This document shows positions 33,706 to 42,465 of a DNA stretch of 48,927 bases, in pieces. Position 1 is the stretch's first letter. The number at the start of each line of letters is the position of its first letter. The notes below the pieces were generated by a model. The model did not search any database. It was not told where the DNA came from and saw only the letters and a program-made list of their open reading frames with translations. The translations under genes were made by a program, and so were the position numbers. Where the stretch lies: contig VXOC01000151.1 of the NCBI GenBank assembly GCA_009840215.1, positions 1 through 48,927 of the forward strand. The letters are read 5' to 3'. The DNA comes from Gemmatimonadota bacterium. Its GTDB lineage: Bacteria; Gemmatimonadota; Gemmatimonadetes; Longimicrobiales; Gaopeijiaceae.

Positions 33706-35481
33706 ATGACCACACGGCGCGTTCGTTCACTCGCTCTCGGCGCACTGGCCGTCGCCGCCGCATTCCCGGCGTGCGGCCCGGGCCCCGAGCCCATCCACCT
33801 CGCGACCGCCCACCAGATGGGCCCGGTTGCATACCGTGACCCCGCCGGCGGCATCTCACCCGATGGGCGCCTCCTCGCCTACACCCAGGGCCGCGAACTG
33901 CTGGTGCGGGATCTCGCCGGGGAGGAGGTCCGCAGCCTTGGCCTCGCTCCCAGCCAACTCCGCTACGTCACTTGGCACCCGGACAGCGACCGGTTGCTCG
34001 TGCACGAGCGTTCCTTCGACAGGCGCCGGCAGGCGTGGTTCGAGTACGACCTCGAGAGCGGTGCCAAGCAGACGATGTGGGGTGCGGGGTACTCATCCGG
34101 TCTGCCGACTCCGTCCACCCTGCTCGAGCTGAGCTGGGCCCCCGACGGCGGATCGCTGGTCGGTGTCGCCAGGAGCGCGCGGGTTTCCCTGGTCTGGCGC
34201 ATTAGCGCCGACGGCAGCGTCGGCGCGATCGTAGGCGAGAGCCTCCGTCTTTCCTACCCGGTGGTTTCGCCCACGGGCGAGGTGGCGTGCATCGAGCGGT
34301 ATGGAGGCCGGCAGCACCTCCGTTACCCGTGCGCGGACCCCCGTGTACACTGGCTGGACGGACACGAGCCGTACGGTCACGTCGCGTTCTCCGCCGATGG
34401 CGCCACCATACACTACGCCGCACCGAATGACGACGGCGTCCTCGAACTCTGGTCCAGGCCCGTGGGAGGCGGTGAGGCCCGGCAACTGGCATCCGCCGAA
34501 CGCGACGCCTACGGACCCGCCGTCACCTCCGACGGAGATGTCGTCTACCGCAGCCAGCACTACATGGTTTCCCTGTCTGCGGTCCCCGCCGACGGTGGAC
34601 CGGTCCGCCGCATCACCACCTTCCAGTCCGAGACCCCCACCTGGAGTCCCGACGGCAGCAAAATCTCGTTCACCTTCGGCCGCTGGCGCGTCGCCACCGA
34701 CGATGTGCGGTACCCCGACATCGACCAGCACATCGGCACCGTGGACGCGACCTCCCCATCACCGAAGAGCGCCCCCGACCGCATCATCCGCAGCTCCTAC
34801 TCCGAGGACCAGGGCATGCACTGGTCGCCGAACGGCCGCTGGATCACCTACCACAGCCACATCGGCGGCACCGACGACATCTTCCTCATCCCCGCCGACG
34901 ATCCCTCCAACCCCCGCATCATTTCGGAGGAGGGCCACGAGACCGGCTGGCCGCGCTGGTCGCCCGACGGCCGCTGGATCGTCTTTCCCAGCTACACGCG
35001 AGACGCGGCGGGGGCGCGCAAGAGCTTCCTGTACGTGATTCCGATCGACGAGGAGAGCGGCGAAACGCTGCCGCAGCGGGCGGTGGAGCTGGGGGACTTC
35101 CGGCACGACGCGCTCCAGGCCGAGTGGACGCCGGACTCCGGGGGACTGGTCTTCGAAGCGGCGGAGGGGGCGGGGAGGAAGGCGCTATACAGGGTCCCGC
35201 GCGATGGCGGCACCCCCGAGCGCTTTCACGAGTGGACCTCCGACCAGGTGCATTCGGGGATCGCGGTGTCGGCGGACGGTGCGTGGGTCGCGTACATCGG
35301 TCCGGACAGCGCCGGGTTCTTCCAGGTGTACCGGGTGCCGCTGGGCGGGGGAGAGGCGGAGCAGATGACGGTGGATCCGGTGCGGAAGACCCAGCCGGCG
35401 TACGATCCGACAGGGAACTGGCTTGCGTACACGGAGTTCAGCTACGAGGCGCGCTTCTGGCGACTGCAGAATGTCAGGTAG
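33706..35481 (+). CDS. TolB/WD40-like beta-propeller lipoprotein
   Basis: The 591-residue protein has a signal peptide with lipobox-like FPAC (Cys about 24). It contains successive PD40/WD40-like blades: GGISPDGRLLAYTQGRELLVRDL, LSWAPDGGSLVGVAR, PTWSPDGSKISFTFGRW, MHWSPNGRWITYHSHIGGTDDIFLIPADDP and PRWSPDGRWIVFPSYTRD. TolB-like propellers mediate protein or ligand contacts. There is no C-terminal peptidase domain as in DPP-type proteins. It is transcribed divergently from the FG-GAP/LVIVD genes, which may share its extracellular setting. Function is unknown beyond this. Confidence 0.87.
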   Translation: MTTRRVRSLALGALAVAAAFPACGPGPEPIHLATAHQMGPVAYRDPAGGISPDGRLLAYTQGRELLVRDLAGEEVRSLGLAPSQLRYVTWHPDSDRLLVHERSFDRRRQAWFEYDLESGAKQTMWGAGYSSGLPTPSTLLELSWAPDGGSLVGVARSARVSLVWRISADGSVGAIVGESLRLSYPVVSPTGEVACIERYGGRQHLRYPCADPRVHWLDGHEPYGHVAFSADGATIHYAAPNDDGVLELWSRPVGGGEARQLASAERDAYGPAVTSDGDVVYRSQHYMVSLSAVPADGGPVRRITTFQSETPTWSPDGSKISFTFGRWRVATDDVRYPDIDQHIGTVDATSPSPKSAPDRIIRSSYSEDQGMHWSPNGRWITYHSHIGGTDDIFLIPADDPSNPRIISEEGHETGWPRWSPDGRWIVFPSYTRDAAGARKSFLYVIPIDEESGETLPQRAVELGDFRHDALQAEWTPDSGGLVFEAAEGAGRKALYRVPRDGGTPERFHEWTSDQVHSGIAVSADGAWVAYIGPDSAGFFQVYRVPLGGGEAEQMTVDPVRKTQPAYDPTGNWLAYTEFSYEARFWRLQNVR

Positions 35482-35482
35482 A

Positions 35483-35499
35483 GTTTACAAATTGTAAAC
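35483..35499. repeat. 17-bp AT-rich palindrome between convergent gene ends
   Basis: GTTTACAA (35483-35490), a central A, and TTGTAAAC (35492-35499) form a perfect palindrome two bases past the propeller-gene stop and 18 bp before the end of the convergent small ORF. It is strikingly AT-rich for this sequence. It may serve as a bidirectional termination aid or a protein-binding site; there is no T-run. Confidence 0.55.
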
Positions 35500-35516
35500 C
35501 GGAGTTCACTCCATCC

Positions 35517-35732
35517 CTACCACCGCCGCATCCTCCCCGTCACCTCCACGTCGACCTTCACGCCGTCCACCGACCGGGGCACCTTCGCCCGCAACCGCGG
35601 GTCATCGCGCTCCAGGTACACCTTCACGCACGTCTTCCCGCCCTTCAGCCCGATCGCAGTCCCGGTCACTCCCTCGATCCCGATCACCTTGCGGGTGACC
35701 TTCTTGCAGGCGTCCTCGAACCGGTCCCGCAC
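35517..35732 (-). CDS. Small protein homologous to the N-terminal domain of the adjacent protease
   Basis: The 71-residue ORF starts at GTG 35732, 4 bp after the stop of the serine protease gene, so it is likely coupled. Its sequence KVIGIEGVTGTAIGL...CVKVYLERD...VPRSVDGVKVDVEVTG aligns with DLLGIPGVAGTAVGI...VVKVYLAHA...LPASLDGHALVTEVTG in the protease N-terminal region. It thus appears to be a free-standing copy of the protease propeptide-like domain. It has no signal peptide, so as written it would stay in the cytoplasm. An inhibitor or folding-helper role is inference. Confidence 0.7.
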   Translation of the reverse strand: MRDRFEDACKKVTRKVIGIEGVTGTAIGLKGGKTCVKVYLERDDPRLRAKVPRSVDGVKVDVEVTGRMRRW

Positions 35733-35736
35733 GGCG

Positions 35737-36798
35737 TCAATTCCCGTCGATCGTCACATCGAAGCGCTTCAGCACGGCGTCGATCGGGTTGGCCAGCGTA
35801 CTGTTCTGGCTTCCCGCGAAGAGCAGTCCCACCGGCTGGCGCGCGCTCCCGCCGCTGCCACCCGACACGATCAGCGACCCCGAGTCCCCCGGCGCCGAGA
35901 AACCGCCCCCCGTGACCATGATCTGGCCGACGAAGCGCGCGGTGCCGTCGCGGAAGCCGACGTTCATGGTGGCGTTGATGCCGGTGATCTTGCCGGTCGT
36001 ATGGCCGGTGGTGCGGCCGTACTTCTGGACCGCCATGCCGAGGCGTGCGGTCGCCGTCTCGCTCTGCGGCGTGCCGTATCCGTTGGGTGGCGTGCTGTTG
36101 CCGAGCTGCTCGGCGGTCGTGGCCGCGATGGCCGCGTCGATGCGGTTGTCGGGGCAGGTGGGGAAGGGGGCGCAGAAGCGGATGGGCTCGAAGTCGTGCA
36201 GCTTGCCGATCGCGTCGTCGGGGTTGACGCCCCCGTCCACGGTGCCTGGCTGCAGGATGTGATCGCCGATGTTGGCCGCGTTTCGGTTCGCGTAGACGTG
36301 GTTGTTGCTCAGCGCGAAGACATCGTCGCCGGAGACCACCCGGGCGGCGATGGTGCCCGCCGTGACATCGACCTGGCCGGTGGAAACGCCGATCGGTACG
36401 GGCCGCGGGAATGAGCGCCTGGGGTCGGCCTCGTCGCCGGCGTCGGCGGGCAACGGCATGTCGCCGAGGGCGCGGAACTCGCCGGTGACTTCGGTCACGA
36501 GGGCATGGCCGTCAAGGCTCGCCGGAAGACCCAGGACGCCTGCGTGGGCCAGGTAGACCTTCACGACCGGGAGGCCGTTGATTCCGATCCCCACGGCCGT
36601 TCCCGCGACTCCGGGAATGCCGAGGAGGTCCTGGTTGTGCCGCTCCTGAACCGCCATGGCGGCCGCGAAGTCGCCTTGAGCGAAAGTGAGAAACTCGGTT
36701 GGGACCGCGGCCGGATCGCCGGCCGGACGAAAGAAAAGGACGTCCAGCACGACGGCGGCGGCCAGCGTCGCAACGCGAACACAATTCCTGCTGCTCAT
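35737..36798 (-). CDS. Exported trypsin-like serine protease
   Basis: The ATG at 36798 is supported by AGGAGG about 7 nt upstream and gives 353 residues with a hydrophobic N-terminus (VATLAAAVVLDVLFF). A propeptide-like domain follows (about 35-105, LGIPGVAGTAVGI...KVYLAH...EVTGEF). The chymotrypsin-fold domain then has the triad in FALSNNHVYA (His), NRIDAAIAA (Asp) and GFSAPGDSGSLIV (Ser). The family resembles bacterial Nal1-like or S1-type proteases with a buried His context. It is probably periplasmic or secreted. The next gene encodes an isolated copy of the propeptide-like domain. Confidence 0.87.
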   Translation of the reverse strand: MSSRNCVRVATLAAAVVLDVLFFRPAGDPAAVPTEFLTFAQGDFAAAMAVQERHNQDLLGIPGVAGTAVGIGINGLPVVKVYLAHAGVLGLPASLDGHALVTEVTGEFRALGDMPLPADAGDEADPRRSFPRPVPIGVSTGQVDVTAGTIAARVVSGDDVFALSNNHVYANRNAANIGDHILQPGTVDGGVNPDDAIGKLHDFEPIRFCAPFPTCPDNRIDAAIAATTAEQLGNSTPPNGYGTPQSETATARLGMAVQKYGRTTGHTTGKITGINATMNVGFRDGTARFVGQIMVTGGGFSAPGDSGSLIVSGGSGGSARQPVGLLFAGSQNSTLANPIDAVLKRFDVTIDGN

Positions 36799-36995
36799 GT
36801 CCGATCCCTCCTTATACACGCGCGTACGGTTGTCTATCGATACTCCGCCGGCCACTGGAAGGTTTCGTTCCAGAGCCGGTTTACGCCAGTCCCGGGTGGC
36901 TCCGGGTGCGTCAGCGGGCCTGCGTGGCGGGGTTCCCCTCGGGGCGACTCCGGTCGTGCGGCGCGGGGTCTTCCGCCGCGCATCTGCAAGCCACA

Positions 36996-38243
36996 TCACC
37001 GGTCCTCCGGGAAGAGTTCACCCTGATGTTCCCCCACATCCGGGGGATGACGGCGCAGGGCCGCACGCCGCCCGTCCCACCGAACCGGGAGCGGGATGTC
37101 GACGTAGTCTTCAATGGTGGGGTGATCACAACGGCGCAGCATTCCGGTGGCCACCGTCTGCGGATCTTCCAGCGCCGAGGCCACGGTGTGGATGGGGGCG
37201 GCGGGCACCTGGTGGCGCCGAAGAATCGCCAGCAGCGTCTCCGTGGAGTGCCGCCGCGTGTGCTCCGCCAGAATCCCCGCCAACCTCTCGCTGTTCGCCA
37301 CCCGCAGTGCATTCGACCCGAAGTCGGGGTCCTCCGCCAGGTCGAGTTCCAGCGCGTCGCAGAGCCGCCGGAAGATCACGTCGTTTCCGGCCGCGATCAT
37401 CACGCTCCCGTCGGTGCAGGGGAACCCCTGGTACGGCGCGATCATCGCGAGCCCGGTCCCCATCCGCTGCGGCAGCGCCCCCGTGCCGAGATAGCTCGTC
37501 ATGTGGTACGACATCCACGCGAGCGCGGTGTCCAGCAGGGAGGCGGTCACATGGCAGCCGCGTCCGGTCCGCCCCCGCTCCGTCAGCGCCCCCATCACCG
37601 CGATTGCCGTCCACATCCCCGTACCCATATCGACGATCGACGTGCCCACGCGGGCCGGATCCCCGTCCGGGTCGCCCGTCACCGACATCAGCCCCGAGCG
37701 CGCCTGCATGAGCGGGTCGTATCCCGGGTCGTCGGCGAGGGGGCCCTCGGGTCCGTGCGAAGTGACCGAGACGTAGATGACCCCGGGGTTGGCCGCGCGC
37801 ACGGCTTCGTATCCGATCCCCAGCCGCTCCGCCACCCGCCGCCGCAAAGCCTGCAGCACCACATCCGACCCCGCCGCGAGTTCCAGCGCCCGCGCCCGTC
37901 CGCCTTCCGTCTTCAGGTCCAGGATCACCCCGCGCTTGTTGCGGTTCACGACCTGAAAGAGGTGGCTGTTCCCCCCGACGAACGGAGGTCCCCACCTCCG
38001 TGCCGGATCGCCCCCGGGCGGCTCCACCTTGATCACGTCGGCGCCCAGGTCGCCCAGAATCTGCGTGGCGAACGGCCCCGCCAGGTTCTGCGTGAAGTCG
38101 AGAACGCGCAGCCCCGCAAGGGGGGAGATGGCGCCGTCGCCGCGCAACTCGGTGGACGTGTCGCCGGGGGGGCGCGCAGCCTGCGAACGTTGGCCGCGGG
38201 GCGTTGCAGCCCCCTTCGCTGGGGCGCCGCCTGGCGGCGTCAT
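36996..38243 (-). CDS. CaiB/BaiF family CoA transferase (class III)
   Basis: From ATG 38243 the protein is 415 residues, normal for the family. Hallmarks are LAGLRVLDFTQNLAGPFATQILGDLGADVIKVEPPGGD at the N-terminus, NRNKRGVILDLKTEGGR, and the catalytic Asp in TSIVDMGTGMW. The C-terminal part has HTRRHSTETLLAILRRHQVPAAPI. Class III enzymes move CoA between carboxylic acids through an aspartyl-CoA mixed anhydride. Candidate substrates include formate/oxalate, carnitine, succinate/mesaconate or 2-methylacyl groups; neighbours do not help decide. The 197-bp gap to the protease gene holds only its leader. Confidence 0.92.
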   Translation of the reverse strand: MTPPGGAPAKGAATPRGQRSQAARPPGDTSTELRGDGAISPLAGLRVLDFTQNLAGPFATQILGDLGADVIKVEPPGGDPARRWGPPFVGGNSHLFQVVNRNKRGVILDLKTEGGRARALELAAGSDVVLQALRRRVAERLGIGYEAVRAANPGVIYVSVTSHGPEGPLADDPGYDPLMQARSGLMSVTGDPDGDPARVGTSIVDMGTGMWTAIAVMGALTERGRTGRGCHVTASLLDTALAWMSYHMTSYLGTGALPQRMGTGLAMIAPYQGFPCTDGSVMIAAGNDVIFRRLCDALELDLAEDPDFGSNALRVANSERLAGILAEHTRRHSTETLLAILRRHQVPAAPIHTVASALEDPQTVATGMLRRCDHPTIEDYVDIPLPVRWDGRRAALRRHPPDVGEHQGELFPEDR

Positions 38244-38393
38244 CCCTGGTTCATGGTGGAACACACGGATCGCTGTCCCTTGCTGGGGTATGAAGGGTGA
38301 CGCTTCTTTAGAGGTACGGCGACGCGACAAACGGTTGGCCCGCCCTCCGCTCTGGAGTGGAAACCAACCCCCGGCCGGCGCCGTGATAGAAAT

Positions 38394-39314
38394 ATGGAGA
38401 CGATTCGAATTCCGAACAGCGCGACGTACTCACCCGTCTCGCTCACCGACCTGATGTTCGTGGCGCCCCTGGCGACCCGCGTCCTCATCGGGGCCACGCT
38501 GCCCGGCCGACTCGTTCAGGCCGCGGCCGCGGGCGCCTACGCGGGGTGCGTGCTCAGCGACTGGGCCAGCCGCCGCGGCGTGCGCAAGATCGACTTCCTG
38601 GGCACCTACGGTTCCGACGTCAAGCACATGGACGAGATGCCGGTGGCACGGCGCGAGGAGGATGTCCAGCGCTACAGCGAAGAGCTGATGCGGATCCATG
38701 AACCGATCGTCCGGAGCCGCGACGTGCTCGCCGCCGACATCAACGAGCGGCTCACCACGTACATCGCCGGCATCACCGGACAGCGCGTCGAGACCAGCAG
38801 CTCGGTGCGCGAAATGACGCTGGCCCGCCTCATCATGCCCTTCGCATCGGGCAGCTGCGACGTCCTTTCGGGGGACATCGCCGTCTTCCGCAGCACAGGG
38901 ATCTTCGAGCCGCACATCCTGGCTCACGAGTTCTGCCACCGGAAGGGCTACCTCAAGGAGCTGGAGGCGCAGGCGCTCGCCTACCTGGCGCTGTCACGCT
39001 CCCGCGACCCGCAACTGCGCCAGTCCGCGCTGGCCGAGCGGGTCTACCGCAACCTCCGCGTCCTCGACGGCGACGATCCCGTCCTCTACAACGAACTGCT
39101 CGAAGGCACGCCCCTCGACGGCCCGGTCCTCGAGGATTTCCGCCGTCTGCGCCCACCGGACCAGCGCACGGGCACCTTCGCGAACACCATGCGGGAGCTG
39201 TACGACTCACGCATGAAGCTGACCGGCCAGAACGGGCTGTCGGACTACGACCGCGGCTTCACCAACTTCCTGTACACCTACGAGAAGGAAGTGAAGGCGG
39301 GCCGGGCGGCGTAG
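38394..39314 (+). CDS. DUF3810-like zinc-metalloprotease-fold membrane protein
   Basis: The 306-residue protein has a short hydrophobic segment (residues about 18-52) near the N-terminus. The zinc-type motif is ILAHEFCHRKGYLKELEAQALAYLAL, that is HExxH followed by a downstream Glu, as in DUF3810 and other gluzincin-like families. Members usually have more transmembrane helices, so this is an atypical or distant relative. Asn/Tyr-rich GFTNFLYTYEKEVKAG ends the protein. It is probably membrane-anchored. It is convergent with the barrel gene, whose stop lies 16 bp away. Confidence 0.7.
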   Translation: METIRIPNSATYSPVSLTDLMFVAPLATRVLIGATLPGRLVQAAAAGAYAGCVLSDWASRRGVRKIDFLGTYGSDVKHMDEMPVARREEDVQRYSEELMRIHEPIVRSRDVLAADINERLTTYIAGITGQRVETSSSVREMTLARLIMPFASGSCDVLSGDIAVFRSTGIFEPHILAHEFCHRKGYLKELEAQALAYLALSRSRDPQLRQSALAERVYRNLRVLDGDDPVLYNELLEGTPLDGPVLEDFRRLRPPDQRTGTFANTMRELYDSRMKLTGQNGLSDYDRGFTNFLYTYEKEVKAGRAA

Positions 39315-39330
39315 CCCCCGGCAACAGGCC

Positions 39331-41367
39331 TCACAGGTACGGCCGCAGCCTCTGGTCCACCGAGAGGACCAGTTCGAAGGAGCCGTCCCCCAGTCCCCAC
39401 ACGCCGTCGATCCGCAGGATGTTGTGCACGGTCGACAGCCCGGCGCCCACGTAGCCGCGCAAGCCGCCGGTGGGTGCCGCATCCCATTCGTCGGCGAGTT
39501 CCCCCGGAGTAGCGCCGACCGCCCCCGCGCCGGCCAGCAGCCGTACGGTCAGCCACGTGGGCACCAAGGTCAGCAGGGCCTCGCCGCGGGCCAGCAGGAA
39601 CCGGCGCCCTCCGTATGCACGGTAGGGGTGGCCGGGAAGGGTCCCCCGTCCCCCGAGGAAGAAGTTCAGCTGCTGGGGCAGGTTGCCGCCGGACGCGCCC
39701 GCCTCGACGGCCACGCGTGCCTGTCGGGTGATGTCCTGGGTGGCCATCCGCGCTTCCACCCGCGCGCCGATCGAGGTGTTGCCGCCTCCGCCCCAGCGCC
39801 CCACGGTTCCGGTCAGGCCGGTCTCAACACTCCACGTGGCGACCGAGGCCCAGCGCATCGTGAACCCGCCGCTGCCGCTCACGAAGGCACCCTCTCCCAC
39901 GGGGCGCAGCGGTCGCTGCCGCTCATCCGATCCCAGTCCGGCGGACCAGGACTCGTCGATCCCGTCGAAGTGCTCCCACGCCGCGCCGAGGTGGAGGCTC
40001 ACCGCGCCGCCCCCCGGCTGGTGCCGGACCGCGAAACGTGCGCCGGTAGCGAAGTACGGGTCGCTGTAGTCGCGGTTGAGCAGCACCGTCGAAAGGGTGT
40101 TCAGCGCCCCCGACGCCCCGGACCGGGGACCGAGGTCCCGCATCTGGTAGCCGAACAACTCCACCGTGGTGGCCGTCCCTCCGCCCCCCGACCAGCGTCC
40201 CCGCAACGTCGCCGAAGGCTTCCCGCTCGCGAACCCGTAGCCCGCCAGCCCCTGGAGCTTCAGATCCGGCCGGGGCGCGAATGACGTTCCCATCCCCACG
40301 TGCACCCCTTCGCCCCGGTTCGCGCGCAGCACCGACGAGAACCGGTCCGCGTACAACCGCATCTTCGGCAGCCCGCTCACCAGCTGCTCGCGGGCGATCT
40401 GCCGCGCCTCGGCCTCGAGGCGGGCCATGCTCACCGGCGAGAGCCCCTCCTCCGCCATCCGGTCCAGGAGTCCTTCCCGGAACGCGGTGGAGTCGGCCGT
40501 GCCGTAGGGAACCATCGTCACCCGCGGTCCACTGAAGAAGTCCGGGCCGAACTCGGGCTGGAAGTGGTAGTCGGTCACCTCCAGTTGAGCGCGGATGATG
40601 GTTCCCACCGGCAGGTCGAGCTCGGGCATCTCGCGCCGCACCTCGACCTCCTGGCGGTAGGGCAGCCAGAACCGCTCCTCCCACAGTGCGTGCTCCAGCC
40701 GGACGTGTATCCGGTCGGTTCGCTCGTCGATGTACGAAGCGGGGGTGAAGCCGAATGCCATCCGGACCAGCGCACCCGTCTCGCCCTCCAGGTAGACGCT
40801 GCCCACGAATGCGGGCACGTCGTCGCGCCGGGGCCGCACCTCAACCTCGTAGACCGTGATGGGGGCGGGCAGGGAGTGGACGGTCAGACGCAGGGAGTCG
40901 ACGGTCCGGTAGTGGTACAGCGACCCGCCCTCGGTACTCAGCGGGTGCGGGACATCGCGCACATCACGCCCCTGTCCGATCGAGATCCGGTCGCCGAACC
41001 CGTTCTGGACCGCCGTCAGCCGGTCGATGTAGTAGCGGAAATCCTTGACCGGCAGAAGCTCTTGCCGGCGCAGCCCACGCAGAATCTGACGGGTGCGTCC
41101 GTCGCTGCTCCGGTAGAGATCCACCGCCACCTGGTCCACCCGCATCGGAACCGGTTCACCGCCGTCGTCCCGTTCCAGGTAGAAGTAGATGTGCCCTTCG
41201 GCGCGGGCCTGGTAGGCGACCGGGTGGGAGTACGAGGCCCCGGAAGCTCTGAGCTCGCGGGCGAGCAGCACCAGGGACTTCGTGGCGTCGTTGTCGAACT
41301 CGGCCTCCTGGCCGGAAACCGACTCCGAACCCGCCAGTAGGGCGCAGGGGAGTAGAAGCCCGGCCAG
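39331..41367 (-). CDS. DUF5686-like outer-membrane beta-barrel protein (start unresolved)
   Basis: The open frame runs from 41676, but its upstream part is antisense-like overlap with rpmB. After the rpmB stop at 41448 there is no ATG, GTG or TTG in frame before the signal-like segment LAGLLLPCALLAGSESVSGQ. I give a CTG at 41367 as a placeholder. The mature protein (about 660 residues) has a soluble N-terminal part (QILRGLRRQELLPVKDFRYYIDRL, VGSVYLEGETGALVRMAFGFTPASYIDE) and a C-terminal barrel with alternating strands ending in VDQRLRPYL, an aromatic/hydrophobic barrel end. This resembles DUF5686/surface-antigen proteins. A non-canonical start, leaderless translation from the rpmB mRNA or a base error are all possible. 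Confidence 0.75.
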   Translation of the reverse strand: MAGLLLPCALLAGSESVSGQEAEFDNDATKSLVLLARELRASGASYSHPVAYQARAEGHIYFYLERDDGGEPVPMRVDQVAVDLYRSSDGRTRQILRGLRRQELLPVKDFRYYIDRLTAVQNGFGDRISIGQGRDVRDVPHPLSTEGGSLYHYRTVDSLRLTVHSLPAPITVYEVEVRPRRDDVPAFVGSVYLEGETGALVRMAFGFTPASYIDERTDRIHVRLEHALWEERFWLPYRQEVEVRREMPELDLPVGTIIRAQLEVTDYHFQPEFGPDFFSGPRVTMVPYGTADSTAFREGLLDRMAEEGLSPVSMARLEAEARQIAREQLVSGLPKMRLYADRFSSVLRANRGEGVHVGMGTSFAPRPDLKLQGLAGYGFASGKPSATLRGRWSGGGGTATTVELFGYQMRDLGPRSGASGALNTLSTVLLNRDYSDPYFATGARFAVRHQPGGGAVSLHLGAAWEHFDGIDESWSAGLGSDERQRPLRPVGEGAFVSGSGGFTMRWASVATWSVETGLTGTVGRWGGGGNTSIGARVEARMATQDITRQARVAVEAGASGGNLPQQLNFFLGGRGTLPGHPYRAYGGRRFLLARGEALLTLVPTWLTVRLLAGAGAVGATPGELADEWDAAPTGGLRGYVGAGLSTVHNILRIDGVWGLGDGSFELVLSVDQRLRPYL

Positions 41368-41447
41368 CCGGGAACTCGCCCGCGGCCCGGCCTGCCTGCC
41401 CCGCGCCTCGCAAACCGCGGCGCGCGGCCCGCCCGGCCCACCGGCTG

Positions 41448-41687
41448 CTACGTAACGTCGCTCAGCGAGAGCCCGTTCTTCCGCAGGAATGCCGTCAACC
41501 CCATCTTGTCGATCGACCGCAAGGCGGAAGTGGAGACCTTGATCCGCACCCTCTTCCCCAGCTCGGGGACGAAGATCCGCTTCGTCTGCAGGTTCGGCAG
41601 CTGCCGCTTCTTGGTCTTGTTGTGAGCGTGGGAGACGTTGTTCCCGACCAGGGGCCGTTTCCCCGTGATGTCGCACTTGCGGGACAT
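41448..41687 (-). CDS. rpmB: Ribosomal protein bL28 (zinc-free form)
   Basis: The 79-residue protein MSRKCDITGKRPLVGNNVSH...KRIFVPELGKRVRIKVSTSALRSIDK is a clear bL28. It has a single Cys and lacks the two CxxC pairs of zinc-binding versions. It lies 49 bp downstream of rpmG on the same strand, as an rpmG-rpmB unit. It binds 23S rRNA in the large subunit. In zinc-starvation clusters this form replaces the zinc-binding paralogue. Confidence 0.95.
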   Translation of the reverse strand: MSRKCDITGKRPLVGNNVSHAHNKTKKRQLPNLQTKRIFVPELGKRVRIKVSTSALRSIDKMGLTAFLRKNGLSLSDVT

Positions 41688-41736
41688 CGTGATCCTCCGT
41701 TTGTACCCCAGAGTCCGTGGATGATTCCGCGCGAGC

Positions 41737-41907
41737 CTACTTTTCTTCCTTGAAGAGGACGTGGCGGCGCAGGACGGGGTCGTAGCGCCTGAGTTCCAGG
41801 CGCTGGGGGTGGTTTCTCTTGTTCTTCGTGGTGGTGAAGCGATGGGGGCTCTCGGTGCTCGACATCTTGATGGTCACCCGGGGGCCCTTGCCGGACTTCT
41901 TCGCCAT
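41737..41907 (-). CDS. rpmG: Ribosomal protein bL33 (zinc-free form)
   Basis: The start ATG 41907 gives 56 residues ([20 protein letters not shown]...[21 protein letters not shown]). It has no cysteine, so it is the zinc-free type. It is the first gene of the rpmG-rpmB pair, transcribed divergently from rpmE. AGGAGAGA lies just upstream of the start as ribosome-binding site. Confidence 0.95.
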   Translation of the reverse strand: MAKKSGKGPRVTIKMSSTESPHRFTTTKNKRNHPQRLELRRYDPVLRRHVLFKEEK

Positions 41908-41987
41908 GATTCTCTCCTTGGCCGACCCGTTGAATCTCACCGGCTTCCCTCGACCCGGCGCTCGCCGGGCCCGCCGCGGGCCGCCAG

Positions 41988-42032
41988 ATAAGATAGCCCG
42001 TTGACCGCATTCGTCCAGTCGGAATAAGATAG
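41988..42032. promoter_or_regulatory. Divergent promoter region rpmG / rpmE with 9-bp direct repeats
   Basis: ATAAGATAG occurs at 41988-41996 and again at 42024-42032, 36 bp apart. On the plus strand TTGACC (42001-42006) is followed after 18 bp by TAAGAT (42025-42030), a good promoter toward rpmE. On the minus strand both repeats read TATCTT, each a possible -10 toward rpmG; one has TTCAAC 17 bp upstream. Overlapping divergent promoters could be controlled together, for example by Zur, though I cannot identify a Zur box. Confidence 0.5.
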
Positions 42033-42113
42033 ATGCTGGCCATGTTTCGTTGAACAAGGACCCGACAACCGCGCGCCCGCGGCTCCCGCGGAGCGAAACC
42101 CGGAATACCCGAA

Positions 42114-42380
42114 GTGAAGAAAGACATCCATCCCGACTACCGGCCCGTCGTCTTCCAGGACGTCTCCACGGGCTACGCCTTCCTGACCCGCTCCACGGTA
42201 TCGACCAAGCGGAAGATCCAGTGGGAGGACGGGAACGAATACCCGCTCGTCACCCTCGAGATCTCGTCGTCGTCACACCCCTTCTACACGGGCACCCAGC
42301 GGCTGCTCGACACCGCGGGACGCGTGGAGCGCTTCCAGCGCCGGTACGGGATCCAGGAGGAGGAAGCAGGGGAGGAGTAG
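42114..42380 (+). CDS. rpmE2: Ribosomal protein bL31 type B (zinc-free)
   Basis: The 88-residue protein [29 protein letters not shown]...[32 protein letters not shown] is the YkgM-like type B form. It has no cysteine; type A bL31 carries a CxxC zinc site. Type B paralogues typically replace the zinc form during zinc limitation under Zur control. It is transcribed divergently from rpmG and convergently with folE2, whose stop lies 85 bp away. Confidence 0.95.
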   Translation: MKKDIHPDYRPVVFQDVSTGYAFLTRSTVSTKRKIQWEDGNEYPLVTLEISSSSHPFYTGTQRLLDTAGRVERFQRRYGIQEEEAGEE

Positions 42381-42465
42381 CGGGCGAGGCCGTCCGCCCA
42401 CTGGTGGACCCATCCCCGTCGGGCACCGGAAGGAGTCTCCCGCTCCCGGTCGGGCAGAGAGCGCC

